A stretch of 26,835 bases of DNA, from positions 1 to 26,835 of the IMG/VR virus record IMGVR_UViG_3300033150_001001, one strand, 5' to 3'. Position numbers and translations under genes: made by a program. Below the pieces are notes generated by a model. That model searched no databases and had not been told where the DNA came from. It saw only the letters and a program-made list of their open reading frames with translations. The stretch's first letter is position 1. Each line of letters opens with the position of its first letter. This stretch comes from a virus. Positions 11,999-20,603 of the stretch are shown piece after piece.

Positions 11999-14734
11999 GT
12001 GGCGCGTAACCAGGGACTCTGGCAGGGCATGCTGAGGCTCGTCCTCAAGGACGACGTGAGCAAGCCCGCCAAGCGCGTCGTCGAGTCCACGAAGAAGGTC
12101 GTCCGCGAGACGAAGGCCATGGGAGACGTCGCGGACAAGACGGCGCCCAAGGTCAAGGTCCTCGCGGGCAACTTCAAGAACTTGGCGGGGGCCTTCACCG
12201 GGCTCATGGTGGCGCGCTACGTGGCCCGGGGCATCGCCGGCATGGTGAAGCCGGCCATGAGCCTCCAGCTCACCCTGACCCGGCTTCAGACAATCACGGG
12301 AGCCACCACGCAGGAGATGGACCGCTTCCGCAAGGTGGCCTTCGAGGTGGCCAGGACCGCGCCCTATGGTCCCCAGGAGGTCCTGGACGCCATGCTGGAG
12401 CTGCGGCGGGCCACGGGCTCCACGGCGGCCACCCTTCGCGGAATCAGCGGCGCGGTCGGCCTGGCCATGGCTTCCTTCGGCAAGATGCCGCTCGAGCAGG
12501 GCGCCAAGATGATGGCCGACCTGACGCGGGCCTTCGGGATGTCCGGGGCACAGGCAACCGTGGCCGCCGAGAAGATCGTGGCGGCGTCCCGGGCCATGGG
12601 GATTCCCATCGAGGACCTCTCCAAGATCATGGGCAAGCTGGCCATGGCGGGCCTGCTCGGCCAGCAGTCCTTCGACGAGATGCTCAAGTCCATCCTGCTG
12701 ACCATGGGCGTCACGCGATCCGCGGAGCGGGCGGGCACCCGCCTCATCTCCCTGATGGCCAGGTTCAGCAGGCCCAAGCTGCGTGAGGTGTTCGAGCGCC
12801 TGAACATCCCCATCGAGGACGCCCGGTACAACATGCTGAGCATGAGCGAGATCCTGATCTTGCTCGCACAGCGGGCGTCCCAGAACATGACCGTCGTGCG
12901 GGATGCCCTCCAGGAGGCGTTCGGGCAGAAGGCGGTCAAGCCCATCCTCGCTCTGCTGGGGAGGCTCAAGAACGGCATCCGAACCCAGCGCGGGGAGGTC
13001 ATCAAGCTGGGGAAGGTCTACAAGTACCTGGACAAGGTGCTCAAGGGAAGCCAGGGCACCATCGGGGACATGCAGGAGAAGTACCTCGGCACCATGGAGG
13101 CCAAGGTCGAGATCCTGAAGGAGGCATTCGACAAGCTGCGGATCGTCCTCGGGGAGAAGCTGATCCCCATGCTGCGTCCCCTCGTCACGATCTTCACCCG
13201 GCTGTTCGAGGCCATGGGCAAGATCCTGTCGTCGCCCATCATCGGGTGGCTGGGGGGCCTGGCCCTCCAGATCGCGGCCATCCGGACGGCGCTCTGGGGC
13301 GTCGCGGCGGCCATCCAGGGCATCAGCCGCATCCGGCAGGTCGTGTCCATGAACCTGGCCGAGAGCTTGCTCGCCGGCAGGATCGGCGTGGGGATGGGCG
13401 CCGTGGGCGCAGGGGCCGGGGTGAGCGCGGGCACGGCGGCAGCGGCCGGCGCGGTCGCGGGAGGAGCCGCTGCGAGGGGAGCCGCGGCGAGAGCGGCGGC
13501 TTCCACCGCCACGGGAGGGGTGAATCCTGCCAGCTTGCAGGCCATTCGCTCCAGCATGTTCGCCGGGGTGGGGGTCGCGGGGGCAGGAGCGATACTCGGA
13601 GGCGTCATCAAAGGCTTCGCCCGCCTCGTTGGTCCCCTCGGGCTGGCCATCCTCGGCTTCGAGGCGCTCAATCTCGTCATGGATCAGTTCAAAGAGACGG
13701 CAAAGGAGAAACGGGCGGTCCTCATCGCCGCAGAGAAGCTAGCTCGGCTCCTGACCGAGGGAGAGTTGATGCCCGAGGAGGCGTTCGAGAGGGCTACCAA
13801 GAGGATCTACTCCGCGTGGGGGGACTTCGTGCGCTGGTGGCACGATGAGAAGCTAGGCTATCAGCTCGTCGAGGAGCAGATCGCCAAGATCAGGGCGGAG
13901 CATCAGGAGAAAGAGTATCAGAACGCGCTGAAGATCCTGGACATGCGCGAGCGGCAGTGGCGCGAGGAGCACAAGTACCACGACAGGACGTACAGCGCCC
14001 TCCAGCTCGGGACCAAGCGCCTTGAGACCCTGATGGGGAAGCTGGGCCTCATGGGTACCTACAAGCCCGCCATCGTGGATCGCAAGGCTTACGAGGTCTT
14101 GAAGGCCCAGATCGAGCGGGCAAGGGGCGTCGTGCACCGGCAGGCGCTCAGGGAGCAGTTAGAAAAGGGCAGAGTGTCGGACCGGACGTATGCCCTGCTG
14201 CGGGAGCTGGACACTGCGGCGGCGCTGGCCCCCGAGAAGATCGAGCCCATCATGAAGAAGATGGTCAGGGGCGCCGCCAAGCCGGAGGAGGTCAAGAGCA
14301 TCATGCCCTACCTGATCCAGATGAGGGCAGTCGGGCTCGGCGCGGCCTACGAGCACCCGGAGCTGGGCGTGACGAAGCAGGCCGCGGAGGCGTTCGGGAA
14401 AAAGGTCATGGTCCCTCTGTCCAAGATCAACGAGCCCGCCGCCCGGATGTACGCCGCCGCCCGTGTGCGGGCGAGGGAGGGCTACCTGTTCACCCAGACG
14501 ACCCAGGAGATCAAGGGATACGACCCGGAGACCGGCCAGATCGTCAAGACGGAGCGGGACAGGGTGTACGAGGAGGTGACCCGCTCCTACGAGGAGATGC
14601 GCAAGACCCTGGATGCGCTGCGCAAGGAGCTGGGCGGCGTGCTGACCTCCGGCGACATCCGGGCCAAGGTGACGCTGGAGAACGCGAGGGACCCGGCGAC
14701 CGCTCCGGTGCCCATGGGACCCGGGGCGTTCTAG
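11999..14734 (+). CDS. Tape measure protein, TP901-type
   Basis: 911 residues from GTG 11999, with CAGGGAGG about eight bases upstream. It is the longest gene of the window, and its position after the chaperone is diagnostic. The N-terminus is basic and helical; about residues 85-330 match the TP901 minor-tail/tape-measure core (LQLTLTRLQTITGATTQEMD, AMLELRRATGSTAATLRG, GLAMASFGKMPLEQGAKM, LREVFERLNIPIEDARYN, then ALLGRLKNG). Hydrophobic segments occur near residues 415-440 (IIGWLGGLALQIAAIRTALW) and 520-560, around an Ala/Gly-rich low-complexity stretch (about 465-510). The C-terminal third is helical and charged. Tape measures set tail length and can contribute to DNA passage across the membrane. 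Confidence 0.9.
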   Translation: MARNQGLWQGMLRLVLKDDVSKPAKRVVESTKKVVRETKAMGDVADKTAPKVKVLAGNFKNLAGAFTGLMVARYVARGIAGMVKPAMSLQLTLTRLQTITGATTQEMDRFRKVAFEVARTAPYGPQEVLDAMLELRRATGSTAATLRGISGAVGLAMASFGKMPLEQGAKMMADLTRAFGMSGAQATVAAEKIVAASRAMGIPIEDLSKIMGKLAMAGLLGQQSFDEMLKSILLTMGVTRSAERAGTRLISLMARFSRPKLREVFERLNIPIEDARYNMLSMSEILILLAQRASQNMTVVRDALQEAFGQKAVKPILALLGRLKNGIRTQRGEVIKLGKVYKYLDKVLKGSQGTIGDMQEKYLGTMEAKVEILKEAFDKLRIVLGEKLIPMLRPLVTIFTRLFEAMGKILSSPIIGWLGGLALQIAAIRTALWGVAAAIQGISRIRQVVSMNLAESLLAGRIGVGMGAVGAGAGVSAGTAAAAGAVAGGAAARGAAARAAASTATGGVNPASLQAIRSSMFAGVGVAGAGAILGGVIKGFARLVGPLGLAILGFEALNLVMDQFKETAKEKRAVLIAAEKLARLLTEGELMPEEAFERATKRIYSAWGDFVRWWHDEKLGYQLVEEQIAKIRAEHQEKEYQNALKILDMRERQWREEHKYHDRTYSALQLGTKRLETLMGKLGLMGTYKPAIVDRKAYEVLKAQIERARGVVHRQALREQLEKGRVSDRTYALLRELDTAAALAPEKIEPIMKKMVRGAAKPEEVKSIMPYLIQMRAVGLGAAYEHPELGVTKQAAEAFGKKVMVPLSKINEPAARMYAAARVRAREGYLFTQTTQEIKGYDPETGQIVKTERDRVYEEVTRSYEEMRKTLDALRKELGGVLTSGDIRAKVTLENARDPATAPVPMGPGAF

Positions 14735-14743
14735 GAGGCACCC

Positions 14744-15379
14744 GTGCCGCGAAGCATGACCGACATCAAGCCCTACCAGGCACTCGGTCGAGTCGCGTTC
14801 ATCGAGGCCGTCAAGGGACGGGCCGCCGTGTACCTGGCGCTGAACCCCGCCGCCCTGAACGCGACGGGCTCCCAGGAGGTGGGCAAGCTCTACACCCCCG
14901 GGTACAGCCACCCGACCTTGCAGAGCGCCTTCACCCGGGAGATCACATACAAGGTGGACCTGGTGTTCTCCCAGTACCTCTACGCCAAGCTGGGGTTGGA
15001 GCAGTTCTACATCGAGGAGGCAATCGCCTGGTTCGAGGGGGCCGTCTACCCCGAGAAGCTCGGGCAGGCCCCACCCATCCTCCGCATGGTCTGGCCCCAC
15101 GTGAGGACCGCCCAAGTGATCGTCCAGGGCTGGACCACTCAGCGCAGCCTGTTCGACCCGTTCCTGCGGACCCGGATCGCCAAGATGACCCTGAACCTCA
15201 TCGAGATCCGCAAGTCCTTCAAGACATGGGTGCGGCACAGGGCCTACGAGGGGCACGGGGCCATGGGGGACGAGGCGTTCGCCCAGGGCAGCTACGTCGC
15301 CGGGGGAACGGTGGGCTGGGTGGGCGTGGACACGATGAACATCCCTGGGAGGGGCAAGACCACATCCGTCGGAGGATAG
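14744..15379 (+). CDS. CIS tube initiator / baseplate hub adaptor-like protein
   Basis: 211 residues from GTG 14744; the ribosome binding site TAGGAGG overlaps the tape-measure stop. The sequence FIEAVKGRAAVYLALNPAAL, then SAFTREITYKVDLVFSQYLY and FIEEAIAWFEG followed by PPILRMVWPHVRTAQVIVQG and AKMTLNLIEI, resembles the CIS-tube family (Afp7/Pvc7-like, T4 gp54-like), whose members have an NP-containing first strand, a hydrophobic V-x-L-x-F strand, and a P-x-x-x-x-x-W segment. These proteins link the first tube ring to the baseplate hub. It is followed three bases later by a LysM-like protein, the usual pairing in contractile injection systems. The C-terminal 30 residues are Gly-rich. Confidence 0.65.
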   Translation: MPRSMTDIKPYQALGRVAFIEAVKGRAAVYLALNPAALNATGSQEVGKLYTPGYSHPTLQSAFTREITYKVDLVFSQYLYAKLGLEQFYIEEAIAWFEGAVYPEKLGQAPPILRMVWPHVRTAQVIVQGWTTQRSLFDPFLRTRIAKMTLNLIEIRKSFKTWVRHRAYEGHGAMGDEAFAQGSYVAGGTVGWVGVDTMNIPGRGKTTSVGG

Positions 15380-15382
15380 CCA

Positions 15383-15748
15383 ATGGCCGTCGAGATGCTG
15401 AGCATCCCCCTGCGGGACTTCAACAGGCACGGAAGGGCCTACAGGGACACCGAGACGGGCGTGGTCCATCTCACGCTCCCGGAGCGCATGGCCTACGTGG
15501 ACGTGCCCGGCATCATCTTCCACACCGCGTCGGGCAAGGAGACCGTCCTGCACCTCGCGGTGCGGTACTACCGGGGCCACTACCGGAACCCGGTGGCCAA
15601 GGCCCCGGTCATCCAGCAGTTCCAGCCCGTGCCCATCCTGAATCCATTGGAGCCCATCCCGGCCGGGCAGACCGTGTACATTCCTCCGGTGGAGTACATC
15701 GAGGGCATCGCCCTGTCGGACTCGCTGGTGGAGAACCCACAACTGTAG
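15383..15748 (+). CDS. Small LysM-like baseplate protein (gp53-like)
   Basis: 121 residues from ATG 15383, with GGAGGA just upstream. The N-terminal part is beta-rich (VVHLTLPERMAYVDVPGIIF, ETVLHLAVRYYRGHY). The C-terminal part VPILNPLEPIPAGQTVYIPP has the form 'I-NP-x-x-I-x-x-G-x-x-x-x-IP' of LysM-like repeats, as found in T4 gp53 and the tail X/Pvc LysM proteins. Such proteins hold the baseplate hub to the wedge; LysM may also contact peptidoglycan. It forms a tight pair with the preceding tube-initiator-like protein and precedes the gpD-like hub. The LysM resemblance is moderate, the positional support strong. Confidence 0.6.
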   Translation: MAVEMLSIPLRDFNRHGRAYRDTETGVVHLTLPERMAYVDVPGIIFHTASGKETVLHLAVRYYRGHYRNPVAKAPVIQQFQPVPILNPLEPIPAGQTVYIPPVEYIEGIALSDSLVENPQL

Positions 15749-15758
15749 ACGAGGCGGC

Positions 15759-17153
15759 ATGGACAGGGACGCCCGATACATCTGGAACCGGCAGCTCCAC
15801 ATCGGGGTCAGCCAGGGAGGTCTGCCGCCGTCGCTCCTGCGAGACAGGACGATCAACCTCATCTACACGGACAGGCTGCGCAACTTCGACCACATCGAGT
15901 GGATCCTGGACAACTGGGACGGAGCCTTCACCAAGCTGGAGAACCTGCTGGCCGGGCTGGTGGTCCAGATCCGCATCGGCTACCTGGACGGGGCATTTCC
16001 CTGGAGGAGCTTCGTCATCAACCGAGTACGGGGAGGCGTGGGCGTGGCGAACAAGGCACGGCCCATGGTCGGGGACAACGAGCGGAAGCTCATCTACTAC
16101 GGCAGGAACCGGAACGCTCCGGGCGGAGGGCGCCCGACGAAGATGTCCTGGTCCAGAACGGCCAAGCCCCCGCCCAAGCGGAACCGGACCTACCCGCCCA
16201 CGGAGGACATCGCGGGCAGGGACATGGTGCTGCGGATGAACCATCCCCGGACCGTGGAGGGAGCCACCCTGTACGAGATCGTGTCCAGGATAGCCGAGCG
16301 CAACGGGTTCACCGGGGCCTACGCCAAGATCGAGCCCAGCGCGGATCCCGTGATGGGCGGGGCCGTGACCATCCCGGAGGGCCTGTCCGATGGGCAGTTC
16401 CTCGAGCGGCTGGCTCGAATGAAGGGCTGGGTGTTCAAGGTGGACGAGAAGGGGCTGCACTTCTACTCGGCCACGTGGGCCGGGACCAAGCGGGACGTGC
16501 TGCCCACCATCGTCTACGGGGCAGGCAACGACATTATCACCCTGGACATCGACGGGGACTTCCGATTGCCTCTGCCATCCAACGTCAAGGCGAAGGCTTG
16601 GGACCCGGATACCCGGGCCATGATAGTCGCGGACCTCAAGGAGATGCAGTACGGCTCCCACGCGGTGAACGTCTCGGTGGTCTACGAGCGCATCTACAAG
16701 GAGCAGCCCCAGACGTGGAAGGCCCTGTCTCGGGAGGAGACCGTGGTGGCCCTCGGGCACCCCGGGTCCGTGTCGGAGCGGGCCAAGGCCCGGTTCCTGG
16801 CAAGGCATCTGCGGGCGTTCCAGCTCAACGTGCGAACCGTGGGCAACCCCGCGTATCTGGCCGGGAAGCTCCTGCCCATCTCCGGGACGGGTTCGCCCTT
16901 CGTGGACGGGCTGTGGCTCATCGACGAGGTGCGGCACATCTACTCCCCGGAGACCTACGTCACGGAGCTGCACCTGAAGCAGCCTCCCCGGAGGGAGGGA
17001 CTGACCGGCGGCGACAGGCTGGCCCCGTTCATCATCTACTCGCCCAACTACTCCAGGGCGCAGGGCAAGCCGTCCCTGTCCGCCGGCTACATCCGGAACC
17101 CGGGGAACTGGATCCAGGAGGAGGCGCCTCCGAGCCTCCGCGGAGGGACCTAG
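15759..17153 (+). CDS. Baseplate hub protein, gpD/gp27-like
   Basis: 464 residues. It begins with a short segment ending in INLIYTDRLRNFDHIEWILD, then a possible inserted low-complexity linker with Arg/Lys/Pro (about residues 115-150, RNAPGGGRPTKMSW). The central and C-terminal parts carry the late-control-gene-D pattern: TLYEIVSRIAERNGF, GLSDGQFLERLARMKGWVFK, GLHFYSATWAG, and, near the end, NPAYLAGKLLPISGTGSPFV followed by GLWLIDEVRHIYSPE and VTELHLK. Trimers of gpD-like hubs occupy the centre of the baseplate between tube and spike. The spike gene follows three bases downstream, as is normal. Confidence 0.8.
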   Translation: MDRDARYIWNRQLHIGVSQGGLPPSLLRDRTINLIYTDRLRNFDHIEWILDNWDGAFTKLENLLAGLVVQIRIGYLDGAFPWRSFVINRVRGGVGVANKARPMVGDNERKLIYYGRNRNAPGGGRPTKMSWSRTAKPPPKRNRTYPPTEDIAGRDMVLRMNHPRTVEGATLYEIVSRIAERNGFTGAYAKIEPSADPVMGGAVTIPEGLSDGQFLERLARMKGWVFKVDEKGLHFYSATWAGTKRDVLPTIVYGAGNDIITLDIDGDFRLPLPSNVKAKAWDPDTRAMIVADLKEMQYGSHAVNVSVVYERIYKEQPQTWKALSREETVVALGHPGSVSERAKARFLARHLRAFQLNVRTVGNPAYLAGKLLPISGTGSPFVDGLWLIDEVRHIYSPETYVTELHLKQPPRREGLTGGDRLAPFIIYSPNYSRAQGKPSLSAGYIRNPGNWIQEEAPPSLRGGT

Positions 17154-17156
17154 CCA

Positions 17157-17774
17157 ATGGACTTCGAGAACGTGCTGCCCGGTCCCATCTGGGGCAAGGT
17201 CACCAAGAACGACGATCCGGAGGCGCTGGGCCGGGTCAAGGTGTTCCTGCCCGGCCTGTTCGAGCCCGAGACGCCCTTCTGGGTCCTGCCCGTGGGATGG
17301 CCCGGAGCGGGCGGCATCGGGCAGGGCAGCCAGTACCAGGCACCGCCCGTGGGAGCCCAGGTGCTCGTCACCTTCGTCATGGGCATCTACCAGGGGCCGG
17401 ACGTGCAGGCCGTCTACCAGACCGGGTACTACGGGGTGGGCTCGGACGGGCTGTCCGCCGGGCCTTCCCAGATCAAGGCAGCCTCCACCCCGGCGAAGGC
17501 GAGGCAGCGCACCGTGGTCTGGGAGGACGAGTACGTCGCCATCACGGTCGTCGCGGAGGACGACGACCGCCGCGTGCTCATCCAGGGCAAGAAGCGGGGG
17601 TCCAAGATCGAGCTGGACGCCAAGGCCGGGGAGAACGGCACCTCCGAGGTGATCACCATCGAGGCCGCCACCGCCCTGTCCCTGTACTGCAAGGGGCAGA
17701 TCGACATCTTCTCGGATACCCTGGTCACCATCCAGGGCAGGAACGTCTCCAACATGGCCGTGAGCGACATCTGA
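17157..17774 (+). CDS. Baseplate spike, OB-fold gp5/gpV-like
   Basis: 205 residues from ATG 17157, with GGAGGG upstream. The N-terminal OB-fold reads LPGPIWGKVTKNDDPEALGR, VKVFLPGLFEPETPFWVLPV, PVGAQVLVTFVMG and GPDVQAVYQTGYYG, as in gp5/gpV/VgrG proteins (G-x-V-x-N-D-P-x-x-x-G-R-V-K-V). A second part (VVWEDEYVAITVVAEDDDRR, SKIELDAKAG, VITIEAATALSLYCKG) forms repeating short strands ending in IDIFSDTLVTIQG, a likely beta-helix tip like VgrG spikes. There is no lysozyme domain, unlike T4 gp5. It plugs the hub trimer and pierces the cell surface in homologous systems. Confidence 0.85.
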   Translation: MDFENVLPGPIWGKVTKNDDPEALGRVKVFLPGLFEPETPFWVLPVGWPGAGGIGQGSQYQAPPVGAQVLVTFVMGIYQGPDVQAVYQTGYYGVGSDGLSAGPSQIKAASTPAKARQRTVVWEDEYVAITVVAEDDDRRVLIQGKKRGSKIELDAKAGENGTSEVITIEAATALSLYCKGQIDIFSDTLVTIQGRNVSNMAVSDI

Positions 17775-17784
17775 CAGGTGCCCG

Positions 17785-18052
17785 ATGCCAGTGGGACCCA
17801 TCATCGTCAAGTGCACGGGCTGGAGCCTGCCCAAGCCCCCGCCGGGCATCCACGTCCCGACCTTCGGCTACCTGGAGAAGGCTCGGGCCGCGCTGGACCG
17901 CATCCCGGATCACGCAGACTACCTCGCCGCGTTCCAGGACCAGGTGGCGGCCGCGCTCGCGCCCATCAAGCAGCTCCTCGAGCTGGTCCAGGCCATCGCG
18001 GCCCTGTACAACTGCGTGACGGCCCTGCCCAAGGCCATGCGCCTACATCCCG
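17785..18052 (+). CDS. Baseplate-region helical protein, N-terminal part (frame broken)
   Basis: From ATG 17785 the protein reads MPVGPIIVKCTGWSLPKPPP, GIHVPTFGYLEKARAALDRI and then a helical segment ending IAALYNCVTALPKA at about 18036. Beyond that point the frame continues open to 19314 but gives Arg/Pro-rich sequence, in the wrong frame for the genes downstream. The sensible continuation is the next reading frame (+1), entered between 18020, after a TGA in that frame at 18017-18019, and 18052. Together the two parts make a protein of about 273 residues. I do not recognise its family; the position between spike and gp25-like wedge suggests a virion component. Confidence 0.55.
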
Positions 18053-18607
18053 ATGGCGCTGGACATCTGCTCCTACTTCATCGACCTGATCGACGAGATC
18101 GTCCGGCTGTTCCAGAAGATCGACGCCAAGCTGACCTCGCTGGTCAACATCTGGAACGACGCCGTGTCCCTGGCCGACAAGGAACTCCAGGCCGTCGTGG
18201 ACTGCGGGTTCTCCGAGACGAAGGCCATCGTGATCAACCTCAAGCCCCTGCTGACCTTCATCCAGCCCGCCTCGGATGTCTTGGGCGACATGTTCCTCCA
18301 GTTCATCCCGAACCAGCAGCTCCGGGACGCCATCGAGATGTACCGGGACGCGGCCACCTGGAACGCGCAGGCCATGGAGGCCCTGGGCACGGGCCTTCCC
18401 CTGCCGGACCTGCCCGGGTTCACGTCCCCGCCGCCGAAGGTCCAGCACGAGAAGGTAGCAGCAATCATCCCGCCCATGGCCCCGTTCTTCGAGAACCTGA
18501 ACAGGTCGCGGAACGCCATGGTCATGCTGTACAATACCCTTGCTCCCTGGGTGGGCCGGGATCCGGACAAGAGCCCCCGGACCATGCCGGAGTTCGTCAA
18601 CTTCTGA
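18053..18607 (+). CDS. Baseplate-region helical protein, C-terminal part (frame broken)
   Basis: 184 residues from ATG 18053, the first start codon in this frame, but with no ribosome binding site in front. The text upstream in this frame (CAYIPMALDICSYFIDLIDE) reads on naturally from the N-terminal part, so the ATG is probably internal to a longer protein. It is helical and hydrophobic: IVRLFQKIDAKLTSLVNIWN, LADKELQAVVDCGF, LKPLLTFIQPASDVLGDMFL, and ends with ENLNRSRNAMVMLYNTLAPW and TMPEFVNF. If separate translation occurs it would be uncoupled from any visible signal. Function unknown; location suggests a tail or baseplate protein. Confidence 0.6.
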   Translation: MALDICSYFIDLIDEIVRLFQKIDAKLTSLVNIWNDAVSLADKELQAVVDCGFSETKAIVINLKPLLTFIQPASDVLGDMFLQFIPNQQLRDAIEMYRDAATWNAQAMEALGTGLPLPDLPGFTSPPPKVQHEKVAAIIPPMAPFFENLNRSRNAMVMLYNTLAPWVGRDPDKSPRTMPEFVNF

Positions 18608-18622
18608 GGGAGTGGAGAGCAC

Positions 18623-19024
18623 GTGGAGCAGCCGCACGTCAAGGAAAACTGCACATGGCCGCTCCAGCAGGGAGAGAAGGGCTGGAGGCGGCTCCGGTTC
18701 ATGGACCGGCTGGACGCGGGCATCGGCCGGTTCGTGCTCGTGCCGAAGGGATCCCTGCTGGCCGACCCGGAGTTCGGCACCTCCTACGAGGAGTGCCGGA
18801 CCCAGGGCATCGGCTCGGGCCGGGCCGAGATGCTCCAGTCGGACGTGGAGGTCGGCATCCCGGCCCAGTTCCCGGAGGTGCAGGTCCAGGAGGTGCGCGT
18901 GGACATGGGATACCGGGTCGGGGAGGACGAGACCTTCAAGGTGGATGTCCGCTGGACGCTCGCGCTGCCCCTGGGCGGAGAGGTGCACGTGACCTCCACC
19001 AAGAACCTCGGCGTGTCCTACTAG
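18623..19024 (+). CDS. Baseplate wedge protein, gp25/GPW-like
   Basis: 133 residues from GTG 18623 with GAGGGAGTGGAGAG upstream. The core reads RLDAGIGRFVLVPKGSLLAD, PEFGTSYEECRTQGIGSGRA, then VEVGIPAQFPEVQVQEVRVD and a final VDVRWTLALPLGGEVHVTST strand. This corresponds to the gp25/GPW layout: a short helix, a V-P-x-x-x-L-x-D-P-x-F-G motif, a helix, then P-x-V-x-V-x-x-V strands. gp25 homologues initiate sheath assembly on the baseplate and partner with gpJ (T4 gp6), here the next gene 13 bases downstream. Divergent, but order and motif agree. Confidence 0.7.
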   Translation: MEQPHVKENCTWPLQQGEKGWRRLRFMDRLDAGIGRFVLVPKGSLLADPEFGTSYEECRTQGIGSGRAEMLQSDVEVGIPAQFPEVQVQEVRVDMGYRVGEDETFKVDVRWTLALPLGGEVHVTSTKNLGVSY

Positions 19025-19037
19025 ACGGGAAGCTGCC

Positions 19038-20603
19038 ATGCCCATCCCACTGCTACCCACCCGGACCCTGGACCTCACGGACCTCTCCCAGGAGGGGCTC
19101 CGTGAAAGATTACAGTATTTGTTCAATCAGGTCCGCCCCGAATGGACGGACTTCTCCCTGGCCTACCCGGAGAACCTGCTGCTCGAGGGGATGGCCCTGC
19201 TCGTGTCCGCCGGGGTGGAGCACTCCCGGGAGCTGGTCCGCCAGCTCGGCTGGTCTTTGGTCACCGACCGGCTGGCGGCCATCCGGCTGGGAAGGTCCTC
19301 CAACTTCGAGCTGACCGGAGCCACGGCCCCCACCGTGACGGGCACGTTCTCCCTGCCGGGTGGGGCTGCGGCGACCAAGGAGATCACCATCCCTGCCGGG
19401 ACCCGGGCCTCCTCCGGGAGCGTGATCTACAAGACCACCCAGGCGGCGACGATCACGGTGGGCTCCTCCAGCGTGGATGTCCAGATGGAGTGCGCGGAGG
19501 CGCAGTCCGAGACCATCCAGTCCACGGGGGAGAGCAACATCCACATCCGGCTGTCCCAGGCACCCTACGTGGAGGGCAGCATCCAGGTATCCGCGGCCAA
19601 CGGGACCTACACGAACCTGAACGCCAAGGGGCAGAAGTACCTCTCCTTCCTGGAGATGACCCCCGATACCCGGGGGTTCATCCTGCTCGTGGACAACTAC
19701 GGCTACGGACACGTCCTGTTCGGCAACTCCGTGTACGGTGCCGTGCCCCAGGGAGCGATTTCCATCACCTACAAGACCGGCGGGGGTAGAAGCTCGGCCG
19801 TGGCCGCCGGGGTCTCCTGGCGCATCCTGGACACGATCCTGGACGCTGGCGGGGACAGTGTGACCCTGGTGCTCACGAACGCCTCTGCGGCCTCCCCTGG
19901 GCAGGACCAGATGACCGTGGAGGAGGCCCGGGTGAGAGGCCCCCTCGCGTACAGGACCCTTGCCCGCGTGGTCAACGAGGAGGACGCCGAGTACGCGGCC
20001 ACGACCGTCGCGGGCATCGCCCGGGCGCTCTGCGCGACATCCGAGGACGACTCCTCGGTGCAGGAGGACGAGGCCGTGGTCCACCTCGTCGCGGAGGGGA
20101 CCCAGTACGACTCCGGGTACTACGCGCCGGCCACGCCCACCTCCGGGCAGATCGCGGACGTGGAGGCGCTGTACGCCGAGGGTGGAGCCTACGAGGCCCT
20201 GATGGGCGTGCGCATGGACGTGCGGGCCGCCACGTTCAGGGACATCACCGTGGCCTGTCGGATCCACAAGGACTCCGGGTACACGGCCTCTCAGGTCAAG
20301 GCCAACGTGACCGCAAACCTCCAGGACTTCTTCGCCGTCCAGGACGAGAACGGCGTGCCCAACATGCAGGTGGACTTCGGCTGCCGCCTGCTCGGGGCGG
20401 ACGGAAACCCGGACTACAAGATCGCCTGGTCGGACGTGTTCAACGTGATCAACGACACGGCCGGGGTCCGGGAGATTCCCCCCAGCTCGCAGGATCTTCT
20501 GCTGGCGGGCAGCCGCAACTCCGTGACCCTCCAGCCCTCCGAGTTCCCGAGGCTGTCCACGGTCACCCTGTACGACATGGACAACAACGGCCAGCAGATG
20601 TAG
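19038..20603 (+). CDS. Baseplate wedge protein, gpJ/gp6-like
   Basis: 521 residues from ATG 19038. N-terminal LTDLSQEGLRERLQYLFNQV, PEWTDFSLAYPENLLLEGMA and LVTDRLAAIRLGR are typical of Baseplate_J proteins. Next come beta-rich regions (EITIPAGTRASSGSVIYKTT, GFILLVDNYGYGHVLFGNSV YGAVPQGAISITY), then PGQDQMTVEEARVRGPLAYR, which matches the family's E-x-x-R-x-x-x-P-x-x-x-R-T-L signature. gpJ-type wedges form the baseplate ring around the hub. A short run of AT-ending codons (19101-19127) contrasts with its GC3-rich surroundings, and its last 13 bases are duplicated downstream. Confidence 0.85.
   Translation: MPIPLLPTRTLDLTDLSQEGLRERLQYLFNQVRPEWTDFSLAYPENLLLEGMALLVSAGVEHSRELVRQLGWSLVTDRLAAIRLGRSSNFELTGATAPTVTGTFSLPGGAAATKEITIPAGTRASSGSVIYKTTQAATITVGSSSVDVQMECAEAQSETIQSTGESNIHIRLSQAPYVEGSIQVSAANGTYTNLNAKGQKYLSFLEMTPDTRGFILLVDNYGYGHVLFGNSVYGAVPQGAISITYKTGGGRSSAVAAGVSWRILDTILDAGGDSVTLVLTNASAASPGQDQMTVEEARVRGPLAYRTLARVVNEEDAEYAATTVAGIARALCATSEDDSSVQEDEAVVHLVAEGTQYDSGYYAPATPTSGQIADVEALYAEGGAYEALMGVRMDVRAATFRDITVACRIHKDSGYTASQVKANVTANLQDFFAVQDENGVPNMQVDFGCRLLGADGNPDYKIAWSDVFNVINDTAGVREIPPSSQDLLLAGSRNSVTLQPSEFPRLSTVTLYDMDNNGQQM

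Noticed and set aside
15609-17849. Minus-strand open frame of 746 codons opposite hub and spike genes
   Set aside because: Spans several real genes on the + strand and has no recognisable motif.
15899-18019. Plus-strand open frame of 706 codons overlapping hub and spike
   Set aside because: Gly/Arg/Ala-rich shadow frame over two motif-supported genes.
18530-18535. TACAAT as a -10 box upstream of the gp25-like gene
   Set aside because: It lies inside coding sequence without a -35, and the codons TAC AAT explain it.
18053-19314. Continuation of the 17785 frame as a 509-codon gene
   Set aside because: After about 18036 the text becomes Arg/Pro/Gly-rich and overlaps the gp25-like and gpJ genes; a frameshift explains it better.
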